Counted from the stretch's first letter, positions 1 to 9,790 are shown. The stretch: DNA of 64,000 nucleotides from Symbiodinium natans (GCA_905221605.1 CAJNDS010002668.1:923501-987500), one strand, 5' to 3'. Numbers and translations are program-made. Notes: generated by a model not told the origin, from the letters alone.

Positions 1-58
1 GCCTTGGGTGGGGGAGTGGGGGTCCCGCGAGCCTAATCACTCAACTTACGCGTTCGAC

Positions 59-124
59 CTTCAAAATAGTCTCTGTAACCATGTGCCTGACGTGCGCCTT
101 GTCATCTTGCTTGCCCTCCTTGGC
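59..124 (-). CDS. second exon of the minus-strand gene
   Basis: 22 codons, AKEGKQDDKAHVRHMVTE and TILK, bounded by TTTGCAGGCAG at the acceptor (AG then G) and AAG/GTCGAA at the donor. Phase 0 at both ends, matching the exon at 272-358 across a 147-bp intron. Function unknown; the gene continues beyond base 1. Confidence 0.55.
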
Positions 125-271
125 CTGCCTGCAAAGTCCTGGGAGACATGCTGAGCTCCAACGGTCTAACTCGAGAAGCCGAAAATCGTTCTCAGCGCCC
201 TGAACGACACTCACCCCCAACAAAAACTTGTTAAAGGCATACAAAAGGAATTACTTTTTGTGGTTATATAC

Positions 272-358
272 ATAATTATGCCCATATCTCTGGGCTCTTC
301 CGAGGCGTTTGGCGCCGATCTTCGCCTTGGCCTCGGCGGCAGCCACAGCGCGAGGCAT
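272..358 (-). CDS. 5' coding exon of a minus-strand gene
   Basis: Reads from an ATG at 358 as MPRAVAAAEAKAKIGAK then RLGRAQRYGHNY, an Ala/Lys/Arg-rich start without stops.. The likely donor is GTATAT at 271, leaving phase 0, which agrees with the next exon (59-124). It is the first exon of a gene that leaves the window on the left. Composition suggests a basic, perhaps nucleic-acid-binding or ribosomal-type N-terminus, but I do not recognise the family. Confidence 0.5.
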
Positions 359-764
359 GACAAAGCACGTTCAAGAAGTAGACTTGGGGCATCTGGTATA
401 TGCAGGATATATCTATATGTATATATACACATGTATGTATATATGTGCGTGTAGTGCATACAATGTGTCTAGTAGAACTCTTGACCATACCCGCTTCGGG
501 GTTCAAGAGTTGATATCTGCCTGGGTATATTTCGGATTCTGGCTCCCTGGGTGCACCACTTCAGGGTGCTGGATGCGTTCTGGTTGTGCGGAGAGCACCT
601 AGCTCAGCTCTAGGGGTTTCCGAGAACAGGGGTACCCTTTTTGGGGAGTCCCTTCAAGGGGGATTCTGTTCTATTTGGGGTCGAAGAGGGGTAACCCCTA
701 TTCTGGGCAAAGCCCAGATCTCGGGCCGGGTGTTTCAGAAACCTGCTGTTTATGCACTGAAAAG
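359..764. promoter_or_regulatory. strand-switch region between divergent transcription units
   Basis: Separates the minus-strand ATG at 358 from the first plus-strand exon candidate. It contains an AT-rich TATATA/TATGTA stretch at 405-450 and a dispersed GGGTTTCCGA element at 606-718. No promoter motif can be assigned; the regulatory role is inferred from position only. Confidence 0.3.
606..718. mobile_element. dispersed element, family 1 (GGGTTTCCGA)
   Basis: Starts AGGGGTTTCCGAGAACAGGG, contains GGTACCC and GGGGTAACCCC palindromes. Related copies at 2518, 5547, 13739, 17304 and partly 39105. Confidence 0.6.
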
Positions 765-883
765 CAGCCTGCTCGCGTCACGCGTAAACAACACCATGGC
801 AGACAGTCGGAAGGCGCCCCTGGCCACGAGAAGCTCGTGTCTATCTCGGCTGAGTTGGAGAAGATGTCTTACAGATGCAGCAG
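765..883 (+). CDS. exon-like island, first on the plus strand
   Basis: Open frame with HEKLVSISAELEKMSYRC before a CAG/GTCTGAG donor; its phase 2 end joins the island at 1131. A second frame starts at an ACCATGG (ATG 796) and reads MADSRKAPLATRSS, so this could be the start exon in that frame. The acceptor could be at 764, 767 or 806. Helical, charged; function unknown. Confidence 0.4.
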
Positions 884-1130
884 GTCTGAGTGATAGTTCA
901 GGGTTTAAGGAGCAAGTCTGAGGGTAGTTTAGTGACCCCTTAATCTGGTCCCCAACCTTCTTTGAAAGGTTCTGATGTCTGGGCGCTTAATTTGTACGGG
1001 GCACATAAGGGGTACATCTACAAGGGGTACCCTTTAACGAGCTACTAAGGGACTATGTAGCTATCCTTGGAGCATTTTGAGGTGTTCCTGTCAGGGTGGG
1101 GAGGCCTCTTTCTGGAGAGCTGAGATGCAG

Positions 1131-1171
1131 AATACACGAGACCCACAGCCTTGATTCCCAAGTCGCCCAGG
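1131..1171 (+). CDS. exon-like island
   Basis: After GATGCAG, reads IHETHSLDSQVAQ to a GC-type donor (CAGG/GCCTAG). Incoming phase 2 fits the exon ending at 883. Confidence 0.4.
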
Positions 1172-1486
1172 GCCTAGGGTGTAGGTTTTAGGGTTTCAGG
1201 GTTTTGGGGTTTAGGGAGCTTTTTGTTTCTACACCAAAAAGCCATCTCCACTTTCATGTCTGCATGACACGAAACACCACTTCCCTGTAATCAGGCCAAT
1301 ATGTGTCCAGATCATTAACGTAGGCTGCGGGATCTGCAGTACCGTGGGATGAAGGGGTCTATGGCTCGGGATTCGAGTTGAGGGTCTCGAATCCCGAAGT
1401 TCAGAGTGGAAACCCGGATTAAGCCCCAAACCCTTAAGCCCTAAGCCCTAAGCCCTAAATCCTAAACCCTAAACCCTTCCAAGAAG

Positions 1487-1559
1487 GAGCGATGAGCCGT
1501 CTGCACCAAGCCTGAGCGTCGTGACGCTCATGGAAAACGGCGAGTTTAAGGCACTCCGA
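1487..1559 (+). CDS. exon-like island
   Basis: AAG/G acceptor, then SDEPSAPSLSVVTLMENG and EFKALR, ending CCGA/GTTGAG. CCCTAAA tracts lie just upstream and TTTCAGGG repeats just downstream. Unknown protein. Confidence 0.5.
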
Positions 1560-1677
1560 GTTGAGGGATTTCAGGGTTTCAGGGTTTCAGGGTTTCAGGG
1601 TTTCAGGGTTACAGGCTTTCAGGGTTTCCGGGTTTGCCGTGTAGCTCAGTATGGTCTGAGTGCCCTGCGTTGAGCAG

Positions 1678-1716
1678 CCACTTATGTCCCACAACCGAAA
1701 ACCCACGCTTTGCAAG
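1678..1716 (+). CDS. short exon-like island
   Basis: GAGCAG acceptor, PLMSHNRKPTLCK, GC donor (AAG/GCATTG). Only 13 codons, so weak on its own. Confidence 0.3.
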
Positions 1717-1844
1717 GCATTGTTGAGCTACGACAGCTACGACCCCTAGCCGTACCCTCGCGTGCGTGTTCTCTTAAGGTCTCCGTGAACATGGAAACAG
1801 AGGGATCCCTTTGTATTGCTCGATAGTTTGGATCCAATGAACAG

Positions 1845-1899
1845 GGGTCTGTCAGCGTTGCTTCTACGGATTCCTCAGAGCATTCCGTGCCAAAAGCAG
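1845..1899 (+). CDS. exon-like island
   Basis: AACAG/G acceptor, GSVSVASTDSSEHSVPKA, GC donor (CAG/GCAATT). Ser-rich linker-like sequence. Confidence 0.45.
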
Positions 1900-2316
1900 G
1901 CAATTGTAATCAAAGCCCTGCCTCATACTTTAATCACTTTTTGAGCACTGTTGCTCTAGGGGGGAAGCTCTAAGCTGCCAACACTAGGCGCAGTAGGAAG
2001 CTCTAACCGGGAAAGTCTATCCCAATCCGGGCTTGGGTTCGTCTTCAGGGTGTATACGGATGTAGGGATGAAGTTGCAGGGCTGTGGCTCGGATGCTCAA
2101 CCCCCTATGGCCTCATAGGTAGTTGAGGGTTGTGGTCAAGGGATGAAGACTCATACCCCTAAGGTTCTAGAACTAAAGGTTCCCCTTACCATACTCCTAA
2201 TATGTCCCTTATATTCCCTTAGGGATCCTCAAAAGGGACCCCAAAAAAACCCAAGGGTACAACCTTAAGGGTCCAAGGCAGAACCCCTAGATGTGGGGGG
2301 GGGGGGCTTGGCAGAG

Positions 2317-2371
2317 GTTCCGCGCCTGGAAGAGGACTTGCCCGGTCCCTGGCTCTCTATAACTTTCCGAG
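2317..2371 (+). CDS. exon-like island
   Basis: CAGAG/G acceptor, GSAPGRGLARSLALYNFP, donor CCGAG/GTGCCT. A long CCCTAAA tract follows. Confidence 0.35.
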
Positions 2372-2383
2372 GTGCCTCCTGAA

Positions 2384-2478
2384 CCCTAAACCCTAAACCC
2401 TAAACCCTAAACCCTAAACCCTAAACCCTAAACCCTAAACCCTAAACCCTAAACCCTAAACCCTAAACCCTAAACCCT
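2384..2478. repeat. CCCTAAA tract
   Basis: Uninterrupted telomere-type heptamers, C-rich strand on plus. Confidence 0.95.
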
Positions 2479-2517
2479 GGGCGCCCTTTTGGTTTCCAGG
2501 GTGCCGTATATGGGTCT

Positions 2518-2622
2518 TCTGGGGGTTTCCGACAATAAGGGTACCCTTTCCGGGCGGGGGGGGGGGCCTTTAAGGGGATTCGATTCTATTCGGGGTAAAA
2601 AAGGGGTACCCCTATGTTGGGA
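2518..2622. mobile_element. dispersed element, family 1
   Basis: GGGGGTTTCCGACAATAAGG start, GGGTACCC and GGGGTACCCC inside, closely parallel to 606-718. Confidence 0.6.
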
Positions 2623-2698
2623 AGTACGCTCCTGGCTATGCAAAATGGTTCTTGGCGCAAGAGAGCAGTGGCAATACACACACGTCAGGAGGCGGAAG

Positions 2699-2900
2699 GC
2701 AAGGCGGACGTGTCCTGGACCGGCTGGTTAGCATTTTCTTTGAATCATCCCCCCAATGTCAAGCATCATTTCTGGCCCTTGTGGGTCGTGCGGGGGATGT
2801 TGTTCTGTGGACTCGTCGCAGTTTCGCCTGTGAACGGAAGATTCACGCATTCCGTTGTCTTACTGACTGGCGTTCCATTTTGCTCGGGCAGTGGCTCTAC
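2699..2900 (+). CDS. long exon-like island, frame ambiguous
   Basis: About 67 codons open in two frames. One reads GRVLDRLVSIFFESSPQC...ALVGRAGDVVLWTRR...CLTDWRSILLGQW; the other has a hydrophobic stretch, FWPLWVVRGMLFCGLVAV. The first looks more like a globular domain. Splice borders are unclear. Confidence 0.35.
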
Positions 2901-3418
2901 CCTGAACCCCAAACCCTGAGCCAAATTCTATAAGACCGCCATTCTCGTTTTGGGCTATGGCACTTGGATAGACATGGGTATTGGGAAAATGACAATTCTC
3001 CTAAGATCGTATTTCTCATTCTTGGGGTGGGTGGTGCCACACACCAGAACGGGAATGCCCTACCCTAACTTAAGCCCCTTAATTAATCCTAACCCCCACA
3101 AGCCCCGAACTTATTCTAACACTATACACCCCTAATTGATCCTCACCCTATAAAGCCCTAGAACTAAACCCTAAACCCTAAACCCTGATCAATAAACACT
3201 ATTCATATTTTTGGAAGGACTTCAAGCTGCATCGTGGGCCGTAGAAGCCCTTCAGCGCTTGTAACCGCACACGCCGCGCAAGCCCGTTAAGCAAGGCCCC
3301 TAAAACCCTGGACCTTGCAGGGCCAGGTGGCTGCCTTCAGGTTTACGGTTTAGGATAAGGGTTTAGAGTTTAGGATTTCGGGTTTAGGGTTTCGAACCTC
3401 AAGAACCTCTGCCTTCAG

Positions 3419-3479
3419 GCCCTGGGCTTTGCCTGAGCCGGGCCCGCCACGGCCTGGTGCGGAAAGTGAGCTGACGAAG
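3419..3479 (+). CDS. Pro-rich exon-like island
   Basis: CTTCAG/G acceptor, PWALPEPGPPRPGAESEL then TK, donor AAG/GTGGGG. Confidence 0.35.
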
Positions 3480-3654
3480 GTGGGGCAGGGCAAGCTAATT
3501 AGGGCTTTGGGTTTTGGAACGGTGCGAAAAGGGGGAGGGGAGTTTGGGTTGGGTCAGTATATTTTTAAGTGTATTTTTAACCGTAAACCCTACACCCTAA
3601 ACTCTACACTACACCCTACACCCTAAACCCTCGTTGGGGTGGGGGGGGGGGAAG

Positions 3655-3713
3655 TTCCGGACGGTTCGGCTGGTGGCTTCAGAGGGGTCGCCTTGGGTTA
3701 GTCCGTGGCTCCG
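3655..3713 (+). CDS. exon-like island
   Basis: GGAAG acceptor, FRTVRLVASEGSPWVSPW, donor CCG/GTAGAAG. Confidence 0.3.
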
Positions 3714-3785
3714 GTAGAAGCTTCACGTGGCAGGCCCAGGGTCTTTAGGGTTTAGGGCTTAGGGTCAAAGATTAGGGTTTAGCAG

Positions 3786-3852
3786 GTTCCCCTATAAAGT
3801 CGCCAACCCCCAGAAAAGGGGCACCCTTATTATACTATGTTTATTGGGCTCC
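3786..3852. mobile_element. dispersed element, family 2
   Basis: TTCCCCTATAAAGTCGCCAA ... AAAAGGGGCACCCTTATT ... TATTGGGCT. Related copies at 19247-19316 and 30236-30312. Confidence 0.5.
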
Positions 3853-3970
3853 CAAGTTCAGCAGAAGTAGAGCCCGGGCTGCTCTTGGGGTGGTGTAGGC
3901 CAGCGCCACAGCACCCGAGCTTGGGCCCTAGGCTGCCCCTTCTACGTCTGAGTTCTTAGCATTTTCGAAG

Positions 3971-4023
3971 GTCCATAGGGTGACCTGTTCGGCACTTCGC
4001 CAGTTCCTTGCGCACTTTGAAGG
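3971..4023 (+). CDS. exon-like island abutting a TTTAGGG tract
   Basis: CGAAG/G acceptor, VHRVTCSALRQFLAHFEG; the donor GT would be the first GT of the TTTAGGG tract that starts at 4024. Confidence 0.4.
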
Positions 4024-4074
4024 GTTTAGGGTTTAGGGTTTAGGGTTTAGGGTTTAGTCCTGTAGCTTACGGAG

Positions 4075-4132
4075 TCTTGGCTTTGGAGCTGAGGGTTGTG
4101 CCCCATGGCAAGAAGGTCCTGAGTCGTGAAGA
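4075..4132 (+). CDS. exon-like island
   Basis: Reads LALELRVVPHGKKVLSRE with a good donor GAAGA/GTGAGG. Confidence 0.4.
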
Positions 4133-4239
4133 GTGAGGGCGTGCGGCTCAGGAGATCATCACTTAGCAAGGGGTGCCACTGCCCAGCAATGGGCCAGGAC
4201 CTACACAACCATCGGGCTGAAACTCAAACTTGAAGCCTT

Positions 4240-4352
4240 TCAAACCCTAAACCCTAAACCCTAAACCCTAAACCCTAAACCCTAAACCCTAAACCCTAAA
4301 CCCTAAACCCTAAACCCTAAACCCTAAACCCTAAACCCTAAACCCTAAACCC
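4240..4352. repeat. CCCTAAA tract
   Basis: C-rich heptamers grading into CCCTTAA variants before the exon at 4408. Confidence 0.95.
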
Positions 4353-4407
4353 TTCAGTTAACCCTTAACCCTTAACCCCTAACCCTCAAGCCTTAACCCT
4401 TGCAGAG

Positions 4408-4495
4408 ACAGATGCGCTGTGTCACAAGGAGATGCGGGAGCGGCTACTGCGAATAATGCAGGTCCTGGAGGGCGGCGTGGCGACGTGGCTCGGCT
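4408..4495 (+). CDS. exon-like island
   Basis: Preceded by CCCTTAACCC repeats and TTGCAGAG; reads TDALCHKEMRERLLRIMQ then VLEGGVATWLG, ending with a GA or GC donor before an in-frame TGA. Helical and charged. Confidence 0.5.
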
Positions 4496-4518
4496 GAGGT
4501 TGGAGGTTTATGGGTTCC

Positions 4519-4683
4519 TAAACCCTAAACCCTAAACCCTAAAGCCTAAAGCCTAAACCCTAACCCCTAAACCCTAAACCCTAAACCCTAAACCCTAAAC
4601 CCTAAACCCTAAACCCTAAACCCTAAACCCTAAACCCTAAGCCCTAAGCCCTAAGCCCTAAACCCTAAACCCTAAACCCTAAA
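4519..4683. repeat. CCCTAAA tract
   Basis: C-rich heptamers with a few AAGCCCT variants. Confidence 0.95.
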
Positions 4684-4886
4684 CCTCAACCACGTTTTAC
4701 AAGAGCTGTTAAAACAATCTCTTTGCGCTTAGCACTGCTAGAACGATTGTTTTCAACAATGTTCGTAACTATGAGTCAGAGTATGTGTTCTTCTTGTTTG
4801 TTATTCTTGATGTTGTTAGGAATCCTTTTCTGATGCTGCTGCTGATGATGATGTTTGGAGCTAGCAATTTAAGGACAAAGGGATCC

Positions 4887-5000
4887 CAAACCCTAAACCC
4901 TAAACCCTAAACCCTAAACCCTAAACCCTAAACCCTAAACCCTAAACCCTAAACCCTAAACCCTAAACCCTAAACCCTAAACCCTAAACCCTAAACCCTA
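4887..5000. repeat. CCCTAAA tract upstream of an exon
   Basis: C-rich tract ending about 50 bp before the exon at 5048. Confidence 0.95.
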
Positions 5001-5047
5001 CAAACCCTAAACTCTCTAAACCCGACACCCGGAACCCTGTGGCCCAG

Positions 5048-5154
5048 AAAGCAGCGCCACGCCGAAACGCTGGCGGACTGCGGCTCCCCAGCATTCGCCC
5101 CCTTGGCCCAGCATCTGGCGGAGTTCCTGGCGCAGCACGTGCGCCCTGGGCGAA
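5048..5154 (+). CDS. exon-like island between C- and T-tracts
   Basis: CCCAG acceptor; reads KQRHAETLADCGSPAFAP then LAQHLAEFLAQHVRPGR. CCCTAAA repeats end about 45 bp upstream and TTTAGGG repeats begin at 5156, the typical sandwich seen in this window. Confidence 0.5.
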
Positions 5155-5155
5155 G

Positions 5156-5240
5156 TTTAGGGTTTAGGGTTTAGGGTTTAGGGTTTAGGGTTTAGGGTTT
5201 AGGGTTTAGGGTTTAGGGTTTAGGGTTTAGGGTTTAGGGT
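5156..5240. repeat. TTTAGGG tract downstream of the same exon
   Basis: G-rich tract starting right after the exon at 5048-5154; pairs with the C-rich tracts in inverted orientation. Confidence 0.95.
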
Positions 5241-5242
5241 GT

Positions 5243-5426
5243 TCCCTCGTATGCTAACAGTCCTTGGATCTCCGAGAGCAGTCATGTTGGGCGAGGTTTG
5301 TTAGCAGTCCTCTATAGGGATTCAGAGCGGGTAGTATAATCCCGATTTAACAGTTTTTAGTAGGGATTCAGAGGGGGTACTATCATCCCGATTGAGGAGT
5401 GTTAGTAGAAGGGGGAACATCCCAAG
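5243..5426. mobile_element. dispersed inverted-repeat element, family 3
   Basis: Begins TTCCCTCGTATGCTAACAG and ends GTGTTAGTAGAAGGGGGAAC, an imperfect terminal inverted repeat; internally repeats TAGGGATTCAGAG and TAATCCCGATT. Relatives at 34208 and 52434. Confidence 0.65.
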
Positions 5427-5546
5427 TCGGAAGAACTACGAATAGCGTCCCCTCATGGTCGCGACATAATTTTACTTATCATGGCCCCCAAAACCTCATT
5501 CTACGTCTTCTTTATGAATTTACTGACTTCGACGGGCCCCATATGG

Positions 5547-5647
5547 GGTTTCCGAAAATAGTACACCCCTCAAATAGACCCCCAAATAGTAGGATTCCCT
5601 TAGAACAAGGACTCCCGGTAAGGTACCCTTAATCTTCGGAAACCCTA
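5547..5647. mobile_element. dispersed element, family 1, with clear terminal inverted repeats
   Basis: Opens GGGGTTTCCGAAAATAG and closes AATCTTCGGAAACCC, so GGGTTTCCGAA is inverted at the two ends. Confidence 0.65.
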
Positions 5648-6002
5648 AACCCTAAACCCTAAACCCTAAACCCTAAACCCTAGATCCTAAACCCTAAACC
5701 CTAAACCCTAAATCCAGATTTTACGGCTTCAAGGGGTCGGCTGCTAGGGCTTTGCAGGCCCTCACACTGAAACCTGGGCCACAAATCGCTGCACAGTTTA
5801 CCATAAGCTTCACTTAGTCTCGAATTCAGAGCCCTAATTCCTAGCACCTAAACCCTGAATCTTACAACCTTAACTTTGGATCCGTACATGTCGCCCCAAA
5901 ACCGTAGAGCCCGAAACGCCCTAACGCGCAAAACCCATAAACCCCCTCAACCCCAAACCCCTAACAGCCCTAAAAGCCTAAAATGAACTCTGAAAGCCCT
6001 GA

Positions 6003-6298
6003 AAGCCCTATAAACCCTAAACCCTAAGCCCTAAAAGCCCCAGAAGCCCCAGAAACCCCAAAAAGCCCCAGAAGCCCCAGAAGCCCCAAAAGCCCTAAAA
6101 GCCCTAAAAGCCCTGAAAGCCCTGAAAGCCCTAAAAGCCCCAAAAGCCCCAAAAGCCCTAAAAGCCCTAAAAGCCCTAAAAGCCCTAAAAGCCCTAAAGG
6201 CCCTAAAGGCCCTAAAGCCCTAAAAGCCCCAAAGGCCCTAAAAGCCCTAAAAGCCCTAAAAGCCCTAAAAGCCCTAAAAGCCCTAAACCCTAAAAGCC
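6003..6298. repeat. (CCCTAAAAG)n and related nonamers
   Basis: Array of CCCTAAAAG, CCCCAGAAG, CCCCAAAAG and CCCTGAAAG units, adjacent to ordinary CCCTAAA repeats. Confidence 0.9.
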
Positions 6299-6394
6299 CT
6301 CGAAGGCACCCAGCGGAACAGACCCAAAGAGCCCAACACCTCGGAATTACGCAGTACACCTTAACTTCTACAGGCATCCTGAACACGATGCGCA

Positions 6395-6565
6395 AACCTA
6401 AGCCCTAAGCCCTAAGCCCTCAACCCTCAACCCTAAACCCCAAACCCTGAACCCTAAACCCTAAACCCCAAACCCTAAACCCTAAACCCCAAACCCTAAA
6501 CCCTAAACCCTAAACCCTAAACCCTAAACCCTAAACCCCAAACCCTAAACCCTAAACCCTAAACC
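6395..6565. repeat. CCCTAAA/CCCCAAA tract
   Basis: C-rich heptamers with interspersed CCCCAAA variants. Confidence 0.95.
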
Positions 6566-6577
6566 CCTTTATTCAAG

Positions 6578-6684
6578 TCGTATTGGGCCCCTCTGGGGAC
6601 CCGAGGCCCCTTCGCGTGGCCTCCGCAGCTCCTCCCTCGGAGTTGCTGCTGCTCCTGAGGATCCTGGAGATCCTTGGCCAAGGG
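6578..6684 (+). CDS. possible exon before a TTTAGGG tract
   Basis: Best frame reads GPSGDPRPLRVASAAPPS then ELLLLLRILEILGQG. All frames are Gly/Pro/Leu-rich and acceptor choice is uncertain. Confidence 0.3.
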
Positions 6685-6940
6685 GTTTAGGGTTTAGGGT
6701 TTAGGGTTTAGGGTTGAGGGTTGAGGGTTTAGGGTTTAGGGTTGAGGGTTGAGGGTTTAGGGTTTAGGGTTTAGGGTTGAAGGTTTAGGGTTGAGGGTTG
6801 AGGGTTGAGGGTTTAGGGTTGAGGGTTGAGGGTTTAGGGTTGAGGGTTTAGGGTTTAGGGTTGAGGGTTGAGGATTTAGGGTTGAGGGTTTAGGGTATTT
6901 AGGGTTGAGGGTTTAGGGTATTTAGGGTTGAGGGTTTCGT
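6684..6940. repeat. TTTAGGG/TTGAGGG tract
   Basis: G-rich heptamers in which TTGAGGG variants occur in runs; ends with TATTTAGGG units. Confidence 0.95.
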
Positions 6941-7555
6941 GGTTGCATGTTTCGTGGTGTCGGGGTTTCGGGGCTTTGGGGTTTTGGGTTTCGTGGTGGT
7001 TTAGCGCGTAGCGGTGTAGTGGTTTAGGCTGCTGGGGAGCTGCTTAGACGCAGTTGTGGATTAGTTGCAAACGCTTTCGTGCGCCGCCTCAGCTTTGGTG
7101 GGCGCTAGGCTTGCAGGAGGACCCCTAAAGCCCTGCTTGTCTGCTGGTAAGAGCTGCCAAGAAGCCAAGTCTCCCACCAGCAACCAGAAGGGTTACCGTG
7201 GAGTAGGTAGGGAGGTTCTTAGGGGTTTCGGGGGAGGGCTGAGTCTGAAGGGGTTTGAGGGGGTTGGGGGGATCCCTGGTCCTAGGTTTTCAAGCTGTTT
7301 CCCACGGAGATCTATTTCGGGACGTGGAGTCTGTAAGGGTTTGGGTATCAGGAAGTCGACCTCAGACCTCAAACTCACCAAAGCTCCAAACCCTTGATCG
7401 CCTCAACCGTAGACCCCTACGTTTGTATAGCCCTATGAAACCCTAAACCCTAAACCCTGAAACCCCAAACCCTGAAACCCTAAACCCTGAACCCTAAACC
7501 CTAAACCCTAAACCCTCTTTCTTCTCAATGCCTAAAGTCGCAACACCACCACCAG

Positions 7556-7632
7556 GGCAATCACGATCTCGCCCACAGTGGATTCGACCGCGACCCTTGG
7601 ATGCAACAAGAACCAAGCCCGGTCTTCCCAAA
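7556..7632 (+). CDS. exon-like island
   Basis: CACCAG/G acceptor, GNHDLAHSGFDRDPWMQQ then EPSPVFPK, strong donor AA/GTAAGC. 77 nt; convincing composition, family unknown. Confidence 0.55.
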
Positions 7633-7914
7633 GTAAGCTGTTAAAGTTTAGGGTTGTGGTTTTGGGGGTTAGGGTTTCGGGTGAGGGCGTCGGGGTCCTT
7701 GGTTAGATTCTAAACTTTAAACCCAAAGACCTAAACCCCAATTCACTCAGAAGTCAACCCCCCACGGGCCAGGGCCCGTAGGCTCAACTCAGCGCCCAGG
7801 GGCTTGGTGCACCACCCTAGTGGGGATTGATCAAGATTACAGGCTTCTGGTGGCCTCTATTCTAGTCTATCCCATAGCTATGGTTGAGGGTACCACCCTA
7901 AACGCTTAGCCCCA

Positions 7915-8045
7915 AGCCCTAAACCCTAAACCTTAAACCCTAAACCCTAAACCCTAACCCCTAAACCCCAAACCCCAAACCCTAAACCCTAAACCCTCAA
8001 ACCCCAAACCCCAAACCCTAAACCCTAAATCCTAAACCCTAAACA
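7915..8045. repeat. CCCTAAA tract
   Basis: C-rich tract that ends in CATTCAG, the acceptor of the exon at 8051. Confidence 0.95.
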
Positions 8046-8050
8046 TTCAG

Positions 8051-8142
8051 GTACCTCCACCTTTGCCTGGCCCCGGTCCTGGTCCTCTGCCTCAAGAGCC
8101 GCAGTGAGCCTCCGGATGATGGCGAGCTCTGGGCCGACCAAG
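8051..8142 (+). CDS. membrane-segment exon
   Basis: CATTCAG/G acceptor directly after a CCCTAAA tract. YLHLCLAPVLVLCLKSRS is a hydrophobic segment with basic flank, then EPPDDGELWADQ. A GC donor (CAAG/GCCCC) leaves phase 1, matching the next exon at 8735. A TTTAGGG tract follows within 10 bp. Confidence 0.55.
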
Positions 8143-8147
8143 GCCCC

Positions 8148-8222
8148 TGGGTTTAGGGTTTAGGGTTTAGGGTTTATGGTTTAGGGTTTAGGGTTTAGGG
8201 TTAGGGGTTAGGGTTTAGGGTT
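8148..8222. repeat. TTTAGGG tract
   Basis: G-rich tract right after the exon ending 8142. Confidence 0.95.
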
Positions 8223-8547
8223 CTGCTTAGGGCTGTTTGGGTTTCGCCGGGTTCTCTTGAGTTTAGGGGTTCAGGGGTTCGGTTCGAGAGTGTTTCGGGT
8301 TTCGGGCTCTGGAGTTGGGAGGTTTGGGAGGTGGGGCGGTCGTGTTTCGGTCCAGCCTCCGAGTACGCAGGGAGCCCCAATACCCCTGAAATAAGGAATA
8401 TACCCTTAAATCATATTAAGGATCCCTCTAGAATTTACGGTGTATTGCTTAATTCATGAAGAGGTATTGGGCTCTTTGGGTAGGTCTGGGGGAAACAGGG
8501 TTTGCGGGGGGAGGGGGGTTCCGGTCCAAAACTGATAGTTCACGGCT

Positions 8548-8604
8548 TTGTGTGTGTGCGCGTGTGTGTGTGCGCGCGCGTGTGTGTGTGTGTGTGTGTG
8601 TGTT
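8548..8604. repeat. TG/CG microsatellite
   Basis: Alternating TG with short CG runs. Confidence 0.95.
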
Positions 8605-8734
8605 GCGGGCTACGGGCTTGGAATGCTGCGGTAGGACCCACAATCCGAAGAACTGTTGAACCCTAAACCCTGAACCCTGAACCCTGAACCCTAAACCCTA
8701 AACCCTAAACCCTAAACCTTGAATCCCCCTGAAG

Positions 8735-8775
8735 TGATCTTCCGGTCCGCCCATGAGCTGCCCTACACATCACCA
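8735..8775 (+). CDS. exon following the 8051 membrane segment
   Basis: CTGAAG acceptor; in the phase left by 8051-8142 it reads VIFRSAHELPYTSP. The donor (GA at 8776 or GC at 8778) is uncertain; the frame stays open to about 8850. Confidence 0.5.
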
Positions 8776-9007
8776 GAGCCCCAAGCACTTCTGAACTTCT
8801 CCTCGTCTCCTCACAACCTAAAATTTTTCAAGTTCGAGAACTTTTAGATTCCTTTTTTTTGAAGTTCGACGAGTTTAGATTGCCTTTTTTTAGTTCGACA
8901 AACTTAGATTCCCTTCTTTAAAGTTCGAAAAATGTAGATTCCCTTTGAGCTTGCATTCTGTTGCGACAGCTCGAAAAGTGCCAGCCTTTCAAGGTTCGTC
9001 CATGCAG

Positions 9008-9059
9008 GAGGTAGCCGCAGACAGCATCAGCCGCACAGCTGCGCGCAACCTGTCGTGCA
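9008..9059 (+). CDS. exon-like island
   Basis: ATGCAG/G acceptor, EVAADSISRTAARNLSC, GA donor (CA/GAGAG). Confidence 0.45.
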
Positions 9060-9455
9060 GAGAGAACCTCTCTTAGTAGTAGAGTAGATAGCCTTTGACC
9101 TTTTTGGGGTATTCTAATCCCCATATAACCCCCAAGGTTAACCTTTAGAGTTTATGGACAACTAACCTCTGCAAGGATGAAGGAACTTCTGATTGCATGG
9201 CATATGTAAACCTCGAGCCCTTGGCCTAAAGACTTTCTGGGTGCGCTTGGTCGAACATGTACCGCAATTCCGGGGAGCCATGGCTTTGGGGTTGCAGTGC
9301 AACTCAGATGTGTGGCGTTTGGGGGTTTACGTTTGGGGGAGTCGTGCCTGGCCCAGAAGTGTATGCATGGGAACACTGGAGGCCCTCAATGCCCTTACCC
9401 TTAGCCAAGCCGAAGTCCTGAACACTGAAGTCCTTTGACACCTTCGAAACCTGCA

Positions 9456-9790
9456 GCCCTAAACCCTAAACCCTAAACCCTAAACCCTAAACCCTAAACC
9501 TTAAACCCTAAACCCTAAACCCTAAACCCTAAACCCTAAGCCCTAAACCCTAAACCACCCTAAACCCTCAACTCTCAAACCTGAAAGCCTCCCAGCCTCC
9601 AAGCCTGAACCCTCAAGCTTTCAAAGCCCCAAACCCTCAAACCCTCAAACCCTTAAACCCTCAAACCCTTAAAACCCTCAAACCCCTTAAACCCCTTAAG
9701 CCCTAAAACCCTCAAACCCCTTAAACCCTAAAACCCCCAAACCCTAAAACCCTCAAACCCCTTAACCCCTCAAACCCTGAAACCCTGAAG
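9456..9790. repeat. CCCTAAA tract decaying into CCCTCAAA-type repeats
   Basis: Clean heptamers to 9560, then irregular CCCTCAAAC, CCCTTAAA and CCCTAAAAC units. Confidence 0.9.

Noticed and set aside
2384-5240. True chromosome end or fused telomere
   Set aside because: Tracts are short, occur in both orientations throughout 64 kb and alternate with exon-like islands, so they are interstitial.
6024-6395. 123-codon minus-strand ORF rich in LLGLLGL
   Set aside because: Direct translation of the CCCTAAAAG repeat array.
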